DNA from: Desulfatitalea tepidiphila
Lineage (GTDB): Bacteria; Desulfobacterota; Desulfobacteria; Desulfobacterales; Desulfosarcinaceae
Assembly (NCBI RefSeq): GCF_001293685.1
Contig: NZ_BCAG01000003.1
Coordinates: 2,046,001 to 2,110,000 of the forward strand
DNA: 64,000 nucleotides
Direction of reading: 5' to 3'
The first letter of the stretch is position 1; each line of letters starts with the position of its first letter. Both the position numbers and the translations under genes were made by a program. The notes under the pieces were generated by a model. That model did no database searches and had not been told where the DNA came from. It worked only from the letters and a program-made list of their open reading frames with translations. Below, piece by piece: positions 1 to 8,507 of this stretch.

Positions 1-3
1 AGT

Positions 4-55
4 GCTACCTCCGAGGTGCATTTATTTAGACAACCGATGCAACCTCTGAGGTAGC
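4..55 (-). promoter_or_regulatory. Hairpin downstream of the GEMM riboswitch (possible expression platform)
   Basis: Two nearly complementary arms (4-21 and 37-55) can form a long stem with a 15-nt loop. The arms share the core GCTACCTC/GAGGTAGC. Read on the minus strand, the hairpin follows the riboswitch aptamer directly. It could be a terminator or an anti-structure element of the switch. The U-run that would decide this lies beyond position 1, so its role is inferred. Confidence 0.5.
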
Positions 56-64
56 CATCGTTTG

Positions 65-155
65 CCTTCGGCAACCCTGCTACCTTGTCCTCGGATGCCG
101 AGGATTTAGGCCAGTGGCTTTGCGTCCCACCCTTTCGGATGGTTTGCCGTTTCGG
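65..155 (-). promoter_or_regulatory. Cyclic di-GMP-I (GEMM-I) riboswitch aptamer
   Basis: The minus strand carries the conserved blocks of the GEMM-I aptamer in the right order: GGCAAACC, a GAAA-type tetraloop, GGGACGCAAAGCC, GGCCTAA, then GGTAGCAGGGTTGCCG closing the outer helix. These match the family's tetraloop, tetraloop receptor and c-di-GMP pocket. The controlled gene must lie leftward, outside this window, because transcription runs from 155 toward 1. Such switches usually control motility, pili, exopolysaccharide or cytochrome genes. The family call rests on motif order read by eye; a covariance-model score was not computed. Confidence 0.9.
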
Positions 156-361
156 GCAGTTCGATCTGAACTGACGCCGGACAAATTTTTAGCAAATATG
201 GTGCCATCAAATCTGAGCGATACCCTATATAGGGGTAACTTGCAAAGATCACACATTTTTCGAATTCAACTGGGAGCGCCGTGCAGCCTCAAATTTGCGT
301 TAAACCGGCAGGGGCGTATTGTAAAGGAGACAGGGTTTTCCGGGATGTGAACAGCGCGCTT

Positions 362-488
362 GGACGGCACCGTAAGAAGCCCAATATCTGCGTTGCGCTC
401 ATGCCGTGGTCCTTGCGGCGTACGACAAGTACGCCTCAGGACACGGAACTTCGCGCGCCTTGATCTTGAACTTCTTACGGTGCCGTCC
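362..488. repeat. MITE-like inverted-repeat element, family 1, copy A
   Basis: A 127-bp non-coding element bounded by a perfect 18-bp terminal inverted repeat (GGACGGCACCGTAAGAAG and its complement). A near-identical element of 126 bp lies in the opposite orientation at 26660-26785. The inside shares the blocks TGCGTTGCGCTCAT and GCGCGCCTTGATCTTG. It encodes no transposase, so it would need to be moved in trans or is a structural RNA/DNA repeat. Confidence 0.8.
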
Positions 489-518
489 GACAAGGGCTTT
501 TTAATGAATTGGTCAACA

Positions 519-1190
519 TTAAACCCGCTGCAGCAGCGAGACTTTTCTTCTATCGTCGAGAAACGGCAGTTGGTAGTAAACTGTTTCTATGGGAATCATT
601 CGAAGGTCTGTGGCATCTCTTGCCAGGCCCTCGGCTGAGCTGTCGTTGGGCCCTTGGTAGGCGATGAGCCGGCCCTGGGGCGCGAGCAGGGGCAATGCCA
701 GGCTGACGGCGGTCGTCAGGTCGGTGAGGGCCCGGCAAACCACCACCTGATAGCGTGCTTTGCGATCCGTCTGTTCCGCAAGGGTTTGAGCCCTCGCATG
801 GAGCGCCTCGATGCGCGTCAGGCGCAACTGGCGGATCACATGATTCACGAAACTGATTTTTTTGCGCACGCTGTCGATGAGCGTCATGTCCAGATCGGGC
901 CGCATGATCTTGAGGGGAATCCCCGGAAAACCGCCGCCCGTGCCGATATCGAGCAACGCCCCCTCTTCCGGGAGCAAATGAAGGGGGGCGATGGCATCCA
1001 GGCAATGTTTGACGGCAACGTGCACGGGATCGGTGATGGCGGTCAGGTTGGTGCGCTGGTTCCACTCGAGGAGCAATTGCACATGCAGGGCCATTTGGCG
1101 CGCCTGGTCCGGGGAGAGGGAATGTCCCAGCCGGTCAGCGCCCTGAACCAACAGGTCGATCCATGCGTCGGAGCCGATGCGGGTCGTCAT
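519..1190 (-). CDS. rsmG: 16S rRNA (guanine(527)-N7)-methyltransferase RsmG
   Basis: This 223-residue protein is the SAM-dependent enzyme that methylates N7 of G527 in the 530 loop of 16S rRNA. It has the expected length and the family's SAM-binding motif LLDIGTGGGFPGIPLKI near residue 80, preceded by the helical N-terminal segment with WNQRTNLTAI. Its ATG overlaps the stop of the upstream CoA-transferase gene (ATGA), so the two are translationally coupled. It is not beside mnmG/gidA or parAB, its common neighbours elsewhere. Identification is secure; loss of this enzyme gives low-level streptomycin resistance in other bacteria. Confidence 0.95.
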   Translation of the reverse strand: MTTRIGSDAWIDLLVQGADRLGHSLSPDQARQMALHVQLLLEWNQRTNLTAITDPVHVAVKHCLDAIAPLHLLPEEGALLDIGTGGGFPGIPLKIMRPDLDMTLIDSVRKKISFVNHVIRQLRLTRIEALHARAQTLAEQTDRKARYQVVVCRALTDLTTAVSLALPLLAPQGRLIAYQGPNDSSAEGLARDATDLRMIPIETVYYQLPFLDDRRKVSLLQRV

Positions 1191-3073
1191 TTCGTTTCAG
1201 AGGGTGCCTCGGCGGCATCATCGAAATCCATGATGACGGTGGTATCGATCCCCCCGCTGAGGTCGACTTTGGCATTGGGATAGCGCTTTTTGAATACCCG
1301 CAGCATGGCCTTATTTTCCTTGAGGACCGTGGCGGTGAAACCTTTGAAGCCGTTTTCCATGGCGATCTTCTCCAATTGGGGCAGCATGTGAGAGGTCACG
1401 CCCATGCCCTGGAAATCTTCCCGGACCACGAAGGCCACTTCGGCACGACCGGTGCCTTCATCGGCATACGAGCCGATGGCCACGATCTCCTGGTGGCCGC
1501 CTTTCTGGGTGAGTCCGATCAGTGACATGTTTTTACGGTAATCCACGCTGGCCCACTGCTGTTGGGCGTGCTCGTGCGAAAACAGGCGCATCTTGTAGAA
1601 AAACCGAAGATAGATGGTCTCTTCCTTCAGTGAATAGAAGAAGTTGCGGTATTCGAACTCGTCGGAGGGCAGCAGGGGCCGGAATTCGATGGTCTTTCCG
1701 TTGCGCAGGGTCACCCGTGATTTGTAGCTTTCCAGGAAGATCAGGTCGTCCTGGGCCGGTGGGAGCTGGTCGCCGAAGATGTAATGGCGTTTCTTGGCGA
1801 CATCGATCAGCTCTTCGCGGAATTTGGGATGGGCGATCTGGGCCAGTTCCATGACCCGCTGGTAGATGCTCTTGCCTTTCAATTCGGCAATGCCATATTC
1901 GGTCACCACGAAATTGACGTCGCCGCGGGTGGTCGCCACGCCGGCCCCCTCGCTCAGATGGGGGACGATACGCGACACCTTACCGCCCTGGGCCGTGGAA
2001 GGCAGTGCGATGATGGAAAAGCCGCCTTTCGACATGGCGCTGCCCCGCAGAAAGTCGACCTGGTCGCCGATGCCGCTGTAGAACAGGTAGCCCATGGAGT
2101 CGGTGCAGACCTGACCGGTCAGATCGACCTCCAGGGCCGAAGATATGGAGACCAGATTGTCGTTGCGGGCAATCACGGTGGGATCGTTTACAAAGTCCGA
2201 GGAACGGAAATAAAATTGGGGATTGTCATCCACATAACGGTAGAGTTTCTCCGATCCCATGCACAGCGAGGCCACCACCCGGCCGGGCAGCAGGGTCTTC
2301 TTCTTGTTGGTGATCACCCCCCTTTCCAGAAGCGGAACAAAGGCGTCGGTGATCACCTGAGTGTGCACCCCCAGATCCTTTTTGTCGGACAGGTAAGGCA
2401 GGATGGCATCGGGCAGATGGCCGAAGCCGATCTGGATGGTGGCGCCGTCGTCCACGAGCTGATTGACGTAATATCCGATACGGCTGGCCACCTCCTGGTT
2501 TTTGGACAGAGAGACGGCTTCTACGAGCGGTTCCTCGTGCAGAACGAAGTAATCGATGTCATCCACATGCACGATACAGTCGCCCCAGGTCCGGGGCATC
2601 ATGGGGTTGACCTGGGCGATGACCATCTTGGCGGCCTCCAGGCCGGCCTTGGTGATATCCACCGACACCCCCAGGCTGCAATACCCGAATCGATCCGGCG
2701 GACTGACCTGTACCAGGGCGACATCGAGACCGATGCGATTGCTGGCGAACATGTTGGGGATTTGCGACAGATAGGTGGGCAGATAGTCTATCTTGCCCTC
2801 GAAGGCCGCCTTGCGCATGCTGGTGCTGATAAAAAAAAGCTTCAGGGCGAATCTACGGAGAAATTTGGGGTCATCGACATATTTGGACAGGGTGAAAGAG
2901 AGCATCTGGTAAATGACCGCATCCTGAATGATCGGATTGGCAACCAGCGATCGAATCAGATGCTGAGGCTCGCCGCATCCGGTGCCGATGAAAATCCGGC
3001 TGCCGTTTTTTATGTGCGAAAGGGCCTCTTTGGTACTCGCCACCTTATCGGGACAGTATTCCCTGACGTCCAT
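1187..3073 (-). CDS. Acetyl-CoA hydrolase/transferase family protein with C-terminal GNAT domain
   Basis: The protein has 628 residues. Residues 1-440 match class I CoA-transferases of the acetyl-CoA hydrolase/4-hydroxybutyrate CoA-transferase type (GFGHLPDAILPYL near 216, then ITNKKKTLLPGR near 254). Residues 465-615 form a GNAT acyltransferase domain with the acetyl-CoA loop FQGMGV. The CoA-transferase half should move CoA between acyl groups through a catalytic glutamate; at the position where relatives usually read HTE or HSE, this protein reads HTQ (237-239). The enzyme may therefore be altered or non-canonical. Fusion to GNAT suggests acyl-CoA-linked protein acetylation or acetate metabolism, but this is inference. 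It is the first gene of a two-gene unit with rsmG and has a plausible promoter at 3191-3219. Confidence 0.85.
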   Translation of the reverse strand: MDVREYCPDKVASTKEALSHIKNGSRIFIGTGCGEPQHLIRSLVANPIIQDAVIYQMLSFTLSKYVDDPKFLRRFALKLFFISTSMRKAAFEGKIDYLPTYLSQIPNMFASNRIGLDVALVQVSPPDRFGYCSLGVSVDITKAGLEAAKMVIAQVNPMMPRTWGDCIVHVDDIDYFVLHEEPLVEAVSLSKNQEVASRIGYYVNQLVDDGATIQIGFGHLPDAILPYLSDKKDLGVHTQVITDAFVPLLERGVITNKKKTLLPGRVVASLCMGSEKLYRYVDDNPQFYFRSSDFVNDPTVIARNDNLVSISSALEVDLTGQVCTDSMGYLFYSGIGDQVDFLRGSAMSKGGFSIIALPSTAQGGKVSRIVPHLSEGAGVATTRGDVNFVVTEYGIAELKGKSIYQRVMELAQIAHPKFREELIDVAKKRHYIFGDQLPPAQDDLIFLESYKSRVTLRNGKTIEFRPLLPSDEFEYRNFFYSLKEETIYLRFFYKMRLFSHEHAQQQWASVDYRKNMSLIGLTQKGGHQEIVAIGSYADEGTGRAEVAFVVREDFQGMGVTSHMLPQLEKIAMENGFKGFTATVLKENKAMLRVFKKRYPNAKVDLSGGIDTTVIMDFDDAAEAPSETK

Positions 3074-3190
3074 CCATGTCTCCTTCTTGTCTGTGCCATC
3101 CCCCCATGGCTGATAGGTGCCATATCGGGCCAGCTGTTCCCGGGGCGACCGCTGGCGCCGGACCGCACGGTGTTTTGAAATTTGGCGCTA

Positions 3191-3219
3191 ATTTGACTTG
3201 AATTGTCGGCAAGTGTCAA
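3191..3219 (-). promoter_or_regulatory. Sigma-70-type promoter for the CoA-transferase-rsmG unit
   Basis: On the minus strand TTGACA (3214-3219) is followed after 17 bp by TCAAAT (3191-3196). A start near 3184 gives a leader of about 110 nt before the ATG at 3073. The -35 is perfect and the -10 matches 4 of 6 bases. Confidence 0.5.
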
Positions 3220-3246
3220 GCGGCCATTTCTGAAAACAGGCATTCT

Positions 3247-3281
3247 AACGAAATGCTATTCATTAAACCCGGCGTGAGTTG
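3247..3281. repeat. Short dispersed repeat shared with 28207-28241
   Basis: A segment containing CATTAAACCCGGCGTG aligns over about 35 bp to the region after the second PilZ gene, where the core reads CGTTAAACCCGTCGTG. It looks like a remnant of a larger dispersed element. Confidence 0.5.
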
Positions 3282-3314
3282 AGCAGGCGGTCGATGCCAC
3301 ACGCCAAGCGGTCA

Positions 3315-3406
3315 AGTGTCGCTAAAATGCACGGCGGGCGGCCCAGAAACTCGCTGCGCTCAAACAGTCTGGGCCGCTTGTCCGCTGTTTGCATTCTAGC
3401 GACACT
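3315..3406. repeat. Inverted-repeat element, family 4 (92 bp)
   Basis: The ends AGTGTCGCTAAAATGCA and TGCATTCTAGCGACACT are complementary with one mismatch. Farther in, GGCGGCCCAGA pairs with TCTGGGCCGC. The whole segment can fold as one long hairpin. It carries no gene and has no second copy in the window. Confidence 0.6.
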
Positions 3407-3564
3407 AAACCGCATGGCTCACGTGGCCCTGGCCACCTGTCCAACTCACGCCTATCATGTCCGTGCACTGCGATTTTTTTATCAAACGCCTTCCGCAAGG
3501 CCTGCCCTTAAAGGCGAATCACTTTCAGTTGGAATAGATGTTCTGAAAATTTATTATTTTTTTA

Positions 3565-3593
3565 TTGACAATCTATATTACGACCACTATTAA
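3565..3593 (+). promoter_or_regulatory. Sigma-70-type promoter upstream of EF-G
   Basis: TTGACA (3565-3570) and TATTAA (3588-3593) are separated by exactly 17 bp in an AT-rich stretch. Transcription would start near 3600, only about 16 nt before the strong terminator at 3616-3653. Confidence 0.6.
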
Positions 3594-3615
3594 TGCGTTT
3601 TTAATTGTTGTTATT

Positions 3616-3653
3616 CCCTCATTTGGTGGTTTTCCAAATGAGGGTTTTATTTT
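3616..3653 (+). terminator. Intrinsic terminator/attenuator in the EF-G leader
   Basis: A perfect 11-bp stem (CCCTCATTTGG with CCAAATGAGGG) with a 7-nt loop is followed by TTTTATTTT on the plus strand. No plus-strand gene ends here: the gene to the left reads leftward. The terminator therefore acts only on transcripts from the promoter at 3565. It gives either a tiny RNA of about 50 nt or attenuation of EF-G. The 3654-3882 stretch holds no other clear element. Confidence 0.75.
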
Positions 3654-3882
3654 GCCCGTATGGTAAAAACCATGGAATCGGCTCATCATCGGCTAACCTT
3701 TCTCCTGTAATTCCCTAAAGCACATTGCGGGTAAAGGAACACCGTATCCATCGCTCCGGATGATGGAAAAGAGGAAAGCTGTTTTAACCCATCAGCCCAG
3801 CTGGGTTGGGGCCATAGTTGACCCGCGGGACGGCCGGCACACGGCAGATGGATTGTGAAGATCGTATTAAAGGAAAAGAGAA

Positions 3883-5970
3883 ATGAACACCAACACCCAA
3901 TTCGTACGCAACATCGGCATCAGCGCTCATATCGATTCCGGCAAGACCACATTGACCGAGCGCATCCTTTTCTACACCCAGCGCATTCATGCCATCCACG
4001 ATGTCAAGGGCAAGGATGGGGTGGGCGCCACCATGGACTCCATGGAACTGGAAAAGGAGCGGGGCATCACCATCGCCTCGGCGGCCACCTTTTGCCAATG
4101 GAAAAACAATGAAATCAACATCATCGACACGCCGGGGCATGTGGACTTCACCATCGAGGTGGAGCGCTCCCTGCGGGTGCTCGACGGTGCCATTCTCGTG
4201 TTGTGTTCGGTGGGTGGTGTCCAGTCCCAATCCATCACCGTCGATCAGCAGATGAAACGCTACAATGTCCCGTGCATTGCTTTCATAAACAAGTGCGACC
4301 GCAGCGGTGCCAATCCGTTCCGGGTGATCGAACAGCTCAACAGCAAGTTGGGGCACAATGCCGTGGCCATGCAGATCCCCATCGGCCTGGAGGCCGGCCA
4401 TCAGGGCCTGGTGGATCTCGTCACCATGAAAGCCTTCTATTTCGAAGGAGACAATGGCGAAAAGATCATCGAGAAAGAGATTCCGACCGAGTTGCAGGAG
4501 GCGGCCCGTGAAAAACGCGAGGCGTTGATCGATGCGGCGACCATGTTTTCAGATGATCTTACCGAGACGGTCCTGGAAGAAAAGCCCGTATCGGCCCAGA
4601 TGCTCCTGGAAGCGGTCCGCACCGGCACCCTGCAGCGCAAACTGACCCCGGTCTTCATGGGCTCGGCTTACAAAAACAAGGGCGTACAACTACTCTTGGA
4701 TGCGGTCGTTTCTCTGCTGCCCTGCCCCGAGGAAGTGGTCAACCAGGCCCTGGACCTGAATGCCGATGAAACGCCGGTCGTCCTGAAAACCGATCCCAAG
4801 CTGCCCACCGTGTCGCTGGCCTTCAAGCTCGAGGATGGTCAATATGGACAATTGACCTATATCCGGGTGTACCAGGGCAAACTGGCCAAGGGCGATACGG
4901 TGGTCAACGTGCGCACCGGTAAAAAGATAAAAATCGGTCGACTGGTGCGCATGCATGCCAACCAGATGGAAGACATCCCCGAGCTTCCGGCCGGGTTCAT
5001 CGGGGCCATGTTCGGCGTCGACTGCGCCTCGGGCGACACCTTCGTCTCTCCGGAGGTGCGCCTGACCATGACCTCCATGTATGTGCCCGAACCGGTCATC
5101 TCCCTGGCCATATCCCCCAAGGATCACAAGGCCGAGATCAATATGTCCAAGGCCTTGAACCGTTTCAGCAAAGAAGACCCGACCTTCAAGACCCATGTGA
5201 ACGAAGAGACCGGAGAGACGATCATTTCGGGCATGGGCGAATTGCACCTGGAGGTCTATATCGAGCGCATGCGCCGGGAATACAGCGCCGAGGTGATCAC
5301 GGGCGCTCCCCAGGTCGCCTATCGGGAAACCATTACCCAGATGGCCGAATACGACTATATCCATAAAAAACAGACCGGCGGCTCGGGACAATACGGCCGC
5401 GTGGCCGGCTACATCGAGCCGTGCAGCGAAGCGGATTTCATTTTTGACAACAAGGTGGTCGGCGGTACGGTCCCGACCCAGTATATCCCCGCTTGTGAAA
5501 AGGGGTTCCGGGCCTGCATGGCCAAGGGCCCCAAACTTGAATTCCCGGTGACCGGCGTGCGCGTGGTACTCAACGATGGCGCCTCGCACAGCGTGGACTC
5601 CTCGGACATGGCATTCCAAGCGGCTGCGAGGGGCGGCTTCCTGCAGGCCTATGCCAAGGCCAAACCGGTGATCCAGGAGCCGATCATGAAGGTGGTGGTC
5701 GAGACGCCCACCGAATTCCAAGGGCCGGTCATGGGTTCGTTGAATCAGCGTCGCGGCATGATCGTCGGCACCCAGGACGAAGGGGTCATGTGCGCCATCG
5801 AATCCCAGGTGCCCTTGGCCGAGATGTTCGGATACTCGACGGTGCTGCGCTCGTTGACCCAGGGCAAGGCCCAGTTCACTATGGAGTTCGCCCAATACAA
5901 ACAGGTGCCGCAATCCATTGCCGAAGAGATTGCAAAGAAGGTCGGCGAAAAGAAAAAGAATGTGGCCTAG
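3883..5970 (+). CDS. fusA: Elongation factor G (spd/mitochondrial EFG1-like type)
   Basis: A 695-residue translational GTPase that catalyses ribosomal translocation. The G motifs are visible: AHIDSGKT (G1, near 16), GITI (G2), DTPGH (G3), NKCD (G4, instead of the usual NKMD) and GSA (G5). Domain IV has the expected GGSGQYG segment near residue 495. The phrase [17 protein letters not shown] is typical of mitochondrial EF-G1 and of the spirochaete-planctomycete-deltaproteobacterial form (spdEFG1) described as its sister, rather than the str-operon EF-G that reads AHIDAGKT. No rpsL, rpsG or tuf flanks it, which fits a stand-alone copy. RBS AAAGGA precedes the ATG. Whether it is the main translocase or works with a second EF-G in recycling cannot be told here. 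Confidence 0.93.
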   Translation: MNTNTQFVRNIGISAHIDSGKTTLTERILFYTQRIHAIHDVKGKDGVGATMDSMELEKERGITIASAATFCQWKNNEINIIDTPGHVDFTIEVERSLRVLDGAILVLCSVGGVQSQSITVDQQMKRYNVPCIAFINKCDRSGANPFRVIEQLNSKLGHNAVAMQIPIGLEAGHQGLVDLVTMKAFYFEGDNGEKIIEKEIPTELQEAAREKREALIDAATMFSDDLTETVLEEKPVSAQMLLEAVRTGTLQRKLTPVFMGSAYKNKGVQLLLDAVVSLLPCPEEVVNQALDLNADETPVVLKTDPKLPTVSLAFKLEDGQYGQLTYIRVYQGKLAKGDTVVNVRTGKKIKIGRLVRMHANQMEDIPELPAGFIGAMFGVDCASGDTFVSPEVRLTMTSMYVPEPVISLAISPKDHKAEINMSKALNRFSKEDPTFKTHVNEETGETIISGMGELHLEVYIERMRREYSAEVITGAPQVAYRETITQMAEYDYIHKKQTGGSGQYGRVAGYIEPCSEADFIFDNKVVGGTVPTQYIPACEKGFRACMAKGPKLEFPVTGVRVVLNDGASHSVDSSDMAFQAAARGGFLQAYAKAKPVIQEPIMKVVVETPTEFQGPVMGSLNQRRGMIVGTQDEGVMCAIESQVPLAEMFGYSTVLRSLTQGKAQFTMEFAQYKQVPQSIAEEIAKKVGEKKKNVA

Positions 5971-6058
5971 TGCCCATCCACAAATGGCCCATTGGCCCGA
6001 TATCGGCGTCGCACGAAAAATATAATCCTCGGAATATCAACTACATGCCTGCGGTTTT

Positions 6059-6085
6059 ATTTTTCGTGCGCCTTGATCTCGAACC
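6059..6085. repeat. Fragment of the family 1 repeat
   Basis: The block TTCGTGCGCCTTGATCTCGA matches the internal part of the family 1 elements (TTCGCGCGCCTTGATCTTGA at 450-469). The terminal inverted repeats are missing. The 292-bp gap between EF-G and the next gene holds nothing else I recognise. Confidence 0.45.
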
Positions 6086-6262
6086 AATTTGCCTATATGT
6101 GGACGCGTACCAGTTAAGACAACCCCTGGAACGATCACGAATATGTCGCAGATAGAATCGGAGGCGGTCCCGACGGACCGCAACACCCGCCGTTGGACGC
6201 CTGCCATGTCCATGCAAAGGGACGGCAGCAACGGTCGGGTGATCCTTCTGAAGGAGAGGAGC

Positions 6263-6967
6263 ATGGCCATGTTGAAACAAGACCTTATCTTGCGCAATCC
6301 GCTGCGGTTGCTGGGGCATGAAAACGATGACATTCTCGAACCCGGCCAATTCGGCGCCGTGCTGGCGCGGGCGGGTGTGGGCAAAACCGCATTGATCGTG
6401 CAAATCGCCCTCAACACCATGCTGCGCAGCAAGAACGTGCTCCATATCAGCCTGAACGAGCCGGTCGGCAAGGTAGACCTGTGGTATCAAGAGGTGTTGG
6501 GACGGCTGGCCCAGCAATACCAGGTGACCCACCTGGATCAATTGTGGGACGCCATTGTACCGCACCGTTTTATCATGACGTTTCAGGTTGAAGGGTTCAG
6601 TGCGCCCAAACTCGAAGAGCGCCTCACCGATTTGACGCTGCAGAATATTTTCAAACCGGATATTCTCTTGATCGACGGTCAGCCGTTCGACCAGGACGTT
6701 CCCGAGGTGCTCAAGGAACTGAAGGCGCTCGCAACCCGCCTGAACCTGCCCATCTGGTTCACCATCACGACCCACCGGCACGAGGCGCCGGCCCCGGACG
6801 GGCTTCCGGTGCAACTGTCCTCGGTGCAGGAGCTGTTCGAGGTGGCGATCTCCCTGCAACCCGAGGAGCAGACCGTGCACATCAAAGCGTTAAAAGGCTG
6901 CTCACTTTCCGAAGCACAGCCTCCGCTGGTGCTGGATCCATCCACCATGCTGATCCAGGGGGTTTAG
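6263..6967 (+). CDS. RecA/KaiC-like P-loop ATPase, function unknown
   Basis: A 234-residue single-domain ATPase. Walker A is ARAGVGKT (35-42) and Walker B is DILLIDG (133-139), in the order and spacing of RecA/RadA/KaiC-superfamily folds. No zinc finger, DNA-binding domain or second ATPase domain is seen. The ATG at 6263 was chosen because AAGGAGAGG ends 4 nt upstream; an in-frame start 174 bp earlier lacks an RBS and adds low-complexity sequence. No operon partner is evident: EF-G ends 292 bp upstream and the next gene is convergent. The protein is often annotated simply as an AAA-family ATPase; no substrate can be assigned. Confidence 0.75.
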   Translation: MAMLKQDLILRNPLRLLGHENDDILEPGQFGAVLARAGVGKTALIVQIALNTMLRSKNVLHISLNEPVGKVDLWYQEVLGRLAQQYQVTHLDQLWDAIVPHRFIMTFQVEGFSAPKLEERLTDLTLQNIFKPDILLIDGQPFDQDVPEVLKELKALATRLNLPIWFTITTHRHEAPAPDGLPVQLSSVQELFEVAISLQPEEQTVHIKALKGCSLSEAQPPLVLDPSTMLIQGV

Positions 6968-7000
6968 TACCAAGCGGCCCTGAAAATGTCTGCCGAATTC

Positions 7001-7181
7001 ACTACGGGCGGGGATAAACCCCGCCCCTACAACGCCCGGCCATGGCGACTGCTTGTATTATGACAAATCCTCATAGGGGGGGTGAAGGCAATATCTTTAG
7101 CCTCCGAGCGAATTCGTGTTCCCCGAATGTGTAAGGGCGGGCTTTACGCCCGCCGGCAACGGCCGCTTAAGTTAATGACAT
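7001..7181. repeat. GC-rich palindromic repeat, family 2, copy 1
   Basis: Holds the paired blocks GGGCGGGG-ATAAA-CCCCGCCCC and GGGCGGGCTTTACGCCCGCC, and the shared middle GACTGCTTGTATTATGACAA. It matches copies at 19988-20141 and 26468-26621. Copy 1 has about 50 extra bases in the middle (around 7085-7135). It fills the convergent gap between the ATPase and the M48 protease, where its hairpins could also stop transcription from both sides. Confidence 0.7.
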
Positions 7182-7271
7182 CGCTTTAAAAAGCGTCTCG
7201 ACTGTTTTCAACAGATGCGTTGGAATTGCCGGGCGGATCCAACCCTTCGGCAGGTGTCGCCTGCTTTCGAA

Positions 7272-8507
7272 CTATAAACCAGCCAGGGCTTCGATACGTT
7301 GCAGCACCGGCGGATGCGAATAGTTCAAGAAAACGTAGAAGGGATGGGGCTGCAGATTGGACAGGTTGTCTACGGTCAATTTCTTCAACGCCGCAGCCAG
7401 GGCCCTCCCCCCTTCCCGCGCCGTCTGCATGGCAAATCGGTCGGCCTCGAACTCGTGACGCCGGGACAACCCATTTACGGCAATGCTCAGCACCATATCC
7501 ATGGGCGCATAGAGCAATCCGAAAAAGACCAATCCTGCATGGACGGAAACCTCCGGAACGTAAAACGCGGCAAACAACCCCGGGTAGGAGATGAACCGGG
7601 ATAGCACGAAAAACATCAATCCCGCCTGAGCGGTGCCGATGAGCAGCATCTTGACGATGTGATGCCGTTTGAAGTGGCCCATTTCGTGGGCCAGGACCGC
7701 CACAAGCTCTTCCACCGTGTGTTTGTCGACCAGGGTATCGAACAGCACGATCCGCCGATACCGGCCGAATCCACTGAAAAAGGCATTGGCCTTGGTGGAT
7801 CGTTTCGAACCATCCATGACGAAAATATTGTCCAATGCGAAACCGATGCTGTTCGCATAAGCCGTGATGGCATCGCGCAACGGGCCGTCGGGCAATGGTT
7901 TGAACCTGTTGAACAGCGGCATGATCCAGGTCGGGGCTATGTATTGCATCAACAGCATCACCCCCACGGTGAATCCCCATGCGTAGCACCAGGCGCGGTC
8001 ACCGGCATGGTTGAAGAAGAAGAGAACGGCGGCCAGCAGGGGGCCGCCGATGACGATACCCAGCAGCAAGGCCTTGAGCTTGTCCGCCAGATAGATCCGC
8101 CAGGTGGTCTTGTTGAATCCGAATCGGGCCTCGATCCCAAAAGTGGCATAGAGCCCGAACGGCAGCGTCAACAGGCCCTTTAAAAGGACCAGAACGCCGA
8201 TATAGATCAACCCACTGGGAACTGGAGAGAGGACGAGGCCGCTCACCCAACCGTCCAGCCAGGCGAATCCGCCTCCGAACCAGAAGAGCAGCAGTACGGC
8301 CAGGTCGAAAATCTCCACCCCCCAACCGAGATGTGTATTGGCGCGCAGATAGGCCTGGCTGCGGGCGTATTGTGCCGGGTCGTACCAGCCGGTGAACTGG
8401 TCCGGCAGCTGGTGGCGCAACGCCTTGAGGTTGAGATAGTCCGCTATCGACGAAATCAACGAACGGGTTACCAGCAGGGCCAGGATAAGGATTCCCAGTG
8501 CATTCAT
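7272..8507 (-). CDS. M48 family (Ste24/CaaX protease-like) zinc metallopeptidase
   Basis: A 411-residue integral membrane peptidase. The zinc motif HEMGH is at 274-278 and the third ligand lies in EFEADRFA (352-359). About six or seven hydrophobic segments surround it, as in Ste24/HtpX-like proteins. It probably cleaves misfolded or lipid-linked membrane proteins; bacteria generally lack CaaX prenylation, so the yeast substrate does not apply. The start overlaps the stop of the acyltransferase-hydrolase gene (ATGA), implying co-translation with it. The family assignment is firm; the substrate is unknown. Confidence 0.9.
   Translation of the reverse strand: MNALGILILALLVTRSLISSIADYLNLKALRHQLPDQFTGWYDPAQYARSQAYLRANTHLGWGVEIFDLAVLLLFWFGGGFAWLDGWVSGLVLSPVPSGLIYIGVLVLLKGLLTLPFGLYATFGIEARFGFNKTTWRIYLADKLKALLLGIVIGGPLLAAVLFFFNHAGDRAWCYAWGFTVGVMLLMQYIAPTWIMPLFNRFKPLPDGPLRDAITAYANSIGFALDNIFVMDGSKRSTKANAFFSGFGRYRRIVLFDTLVDKHTVEELVAVLAHEMGHFKRHHIVKMLLIGTAQAGLMFFVLSRFISYPGLFAAFYVPEVSVHAGLVFFGLLYAPMDMVLSIAVNGLSRRHEFEADRFAMQTAREGGRALAAALKKLTVDNLSNLQPHPFYVFLNYSHPPVLQRIEALAGL

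Noticed and set aside
1784-3178. Long plus-strand frame opposite the CoA-transferase gene
   Set aside because: A GC-driven antisense shadow of a clear enzyme gene.
3279-3593. 104-residue plus-strand frame
   Set aside because: It runs through the family 4 inverted repeat and a promoter; no RBS.
4690-5913. 407-residue minus-strand frame opposite EF-G
   Set aside because: His-rich antisense shadow of EF-G codons.
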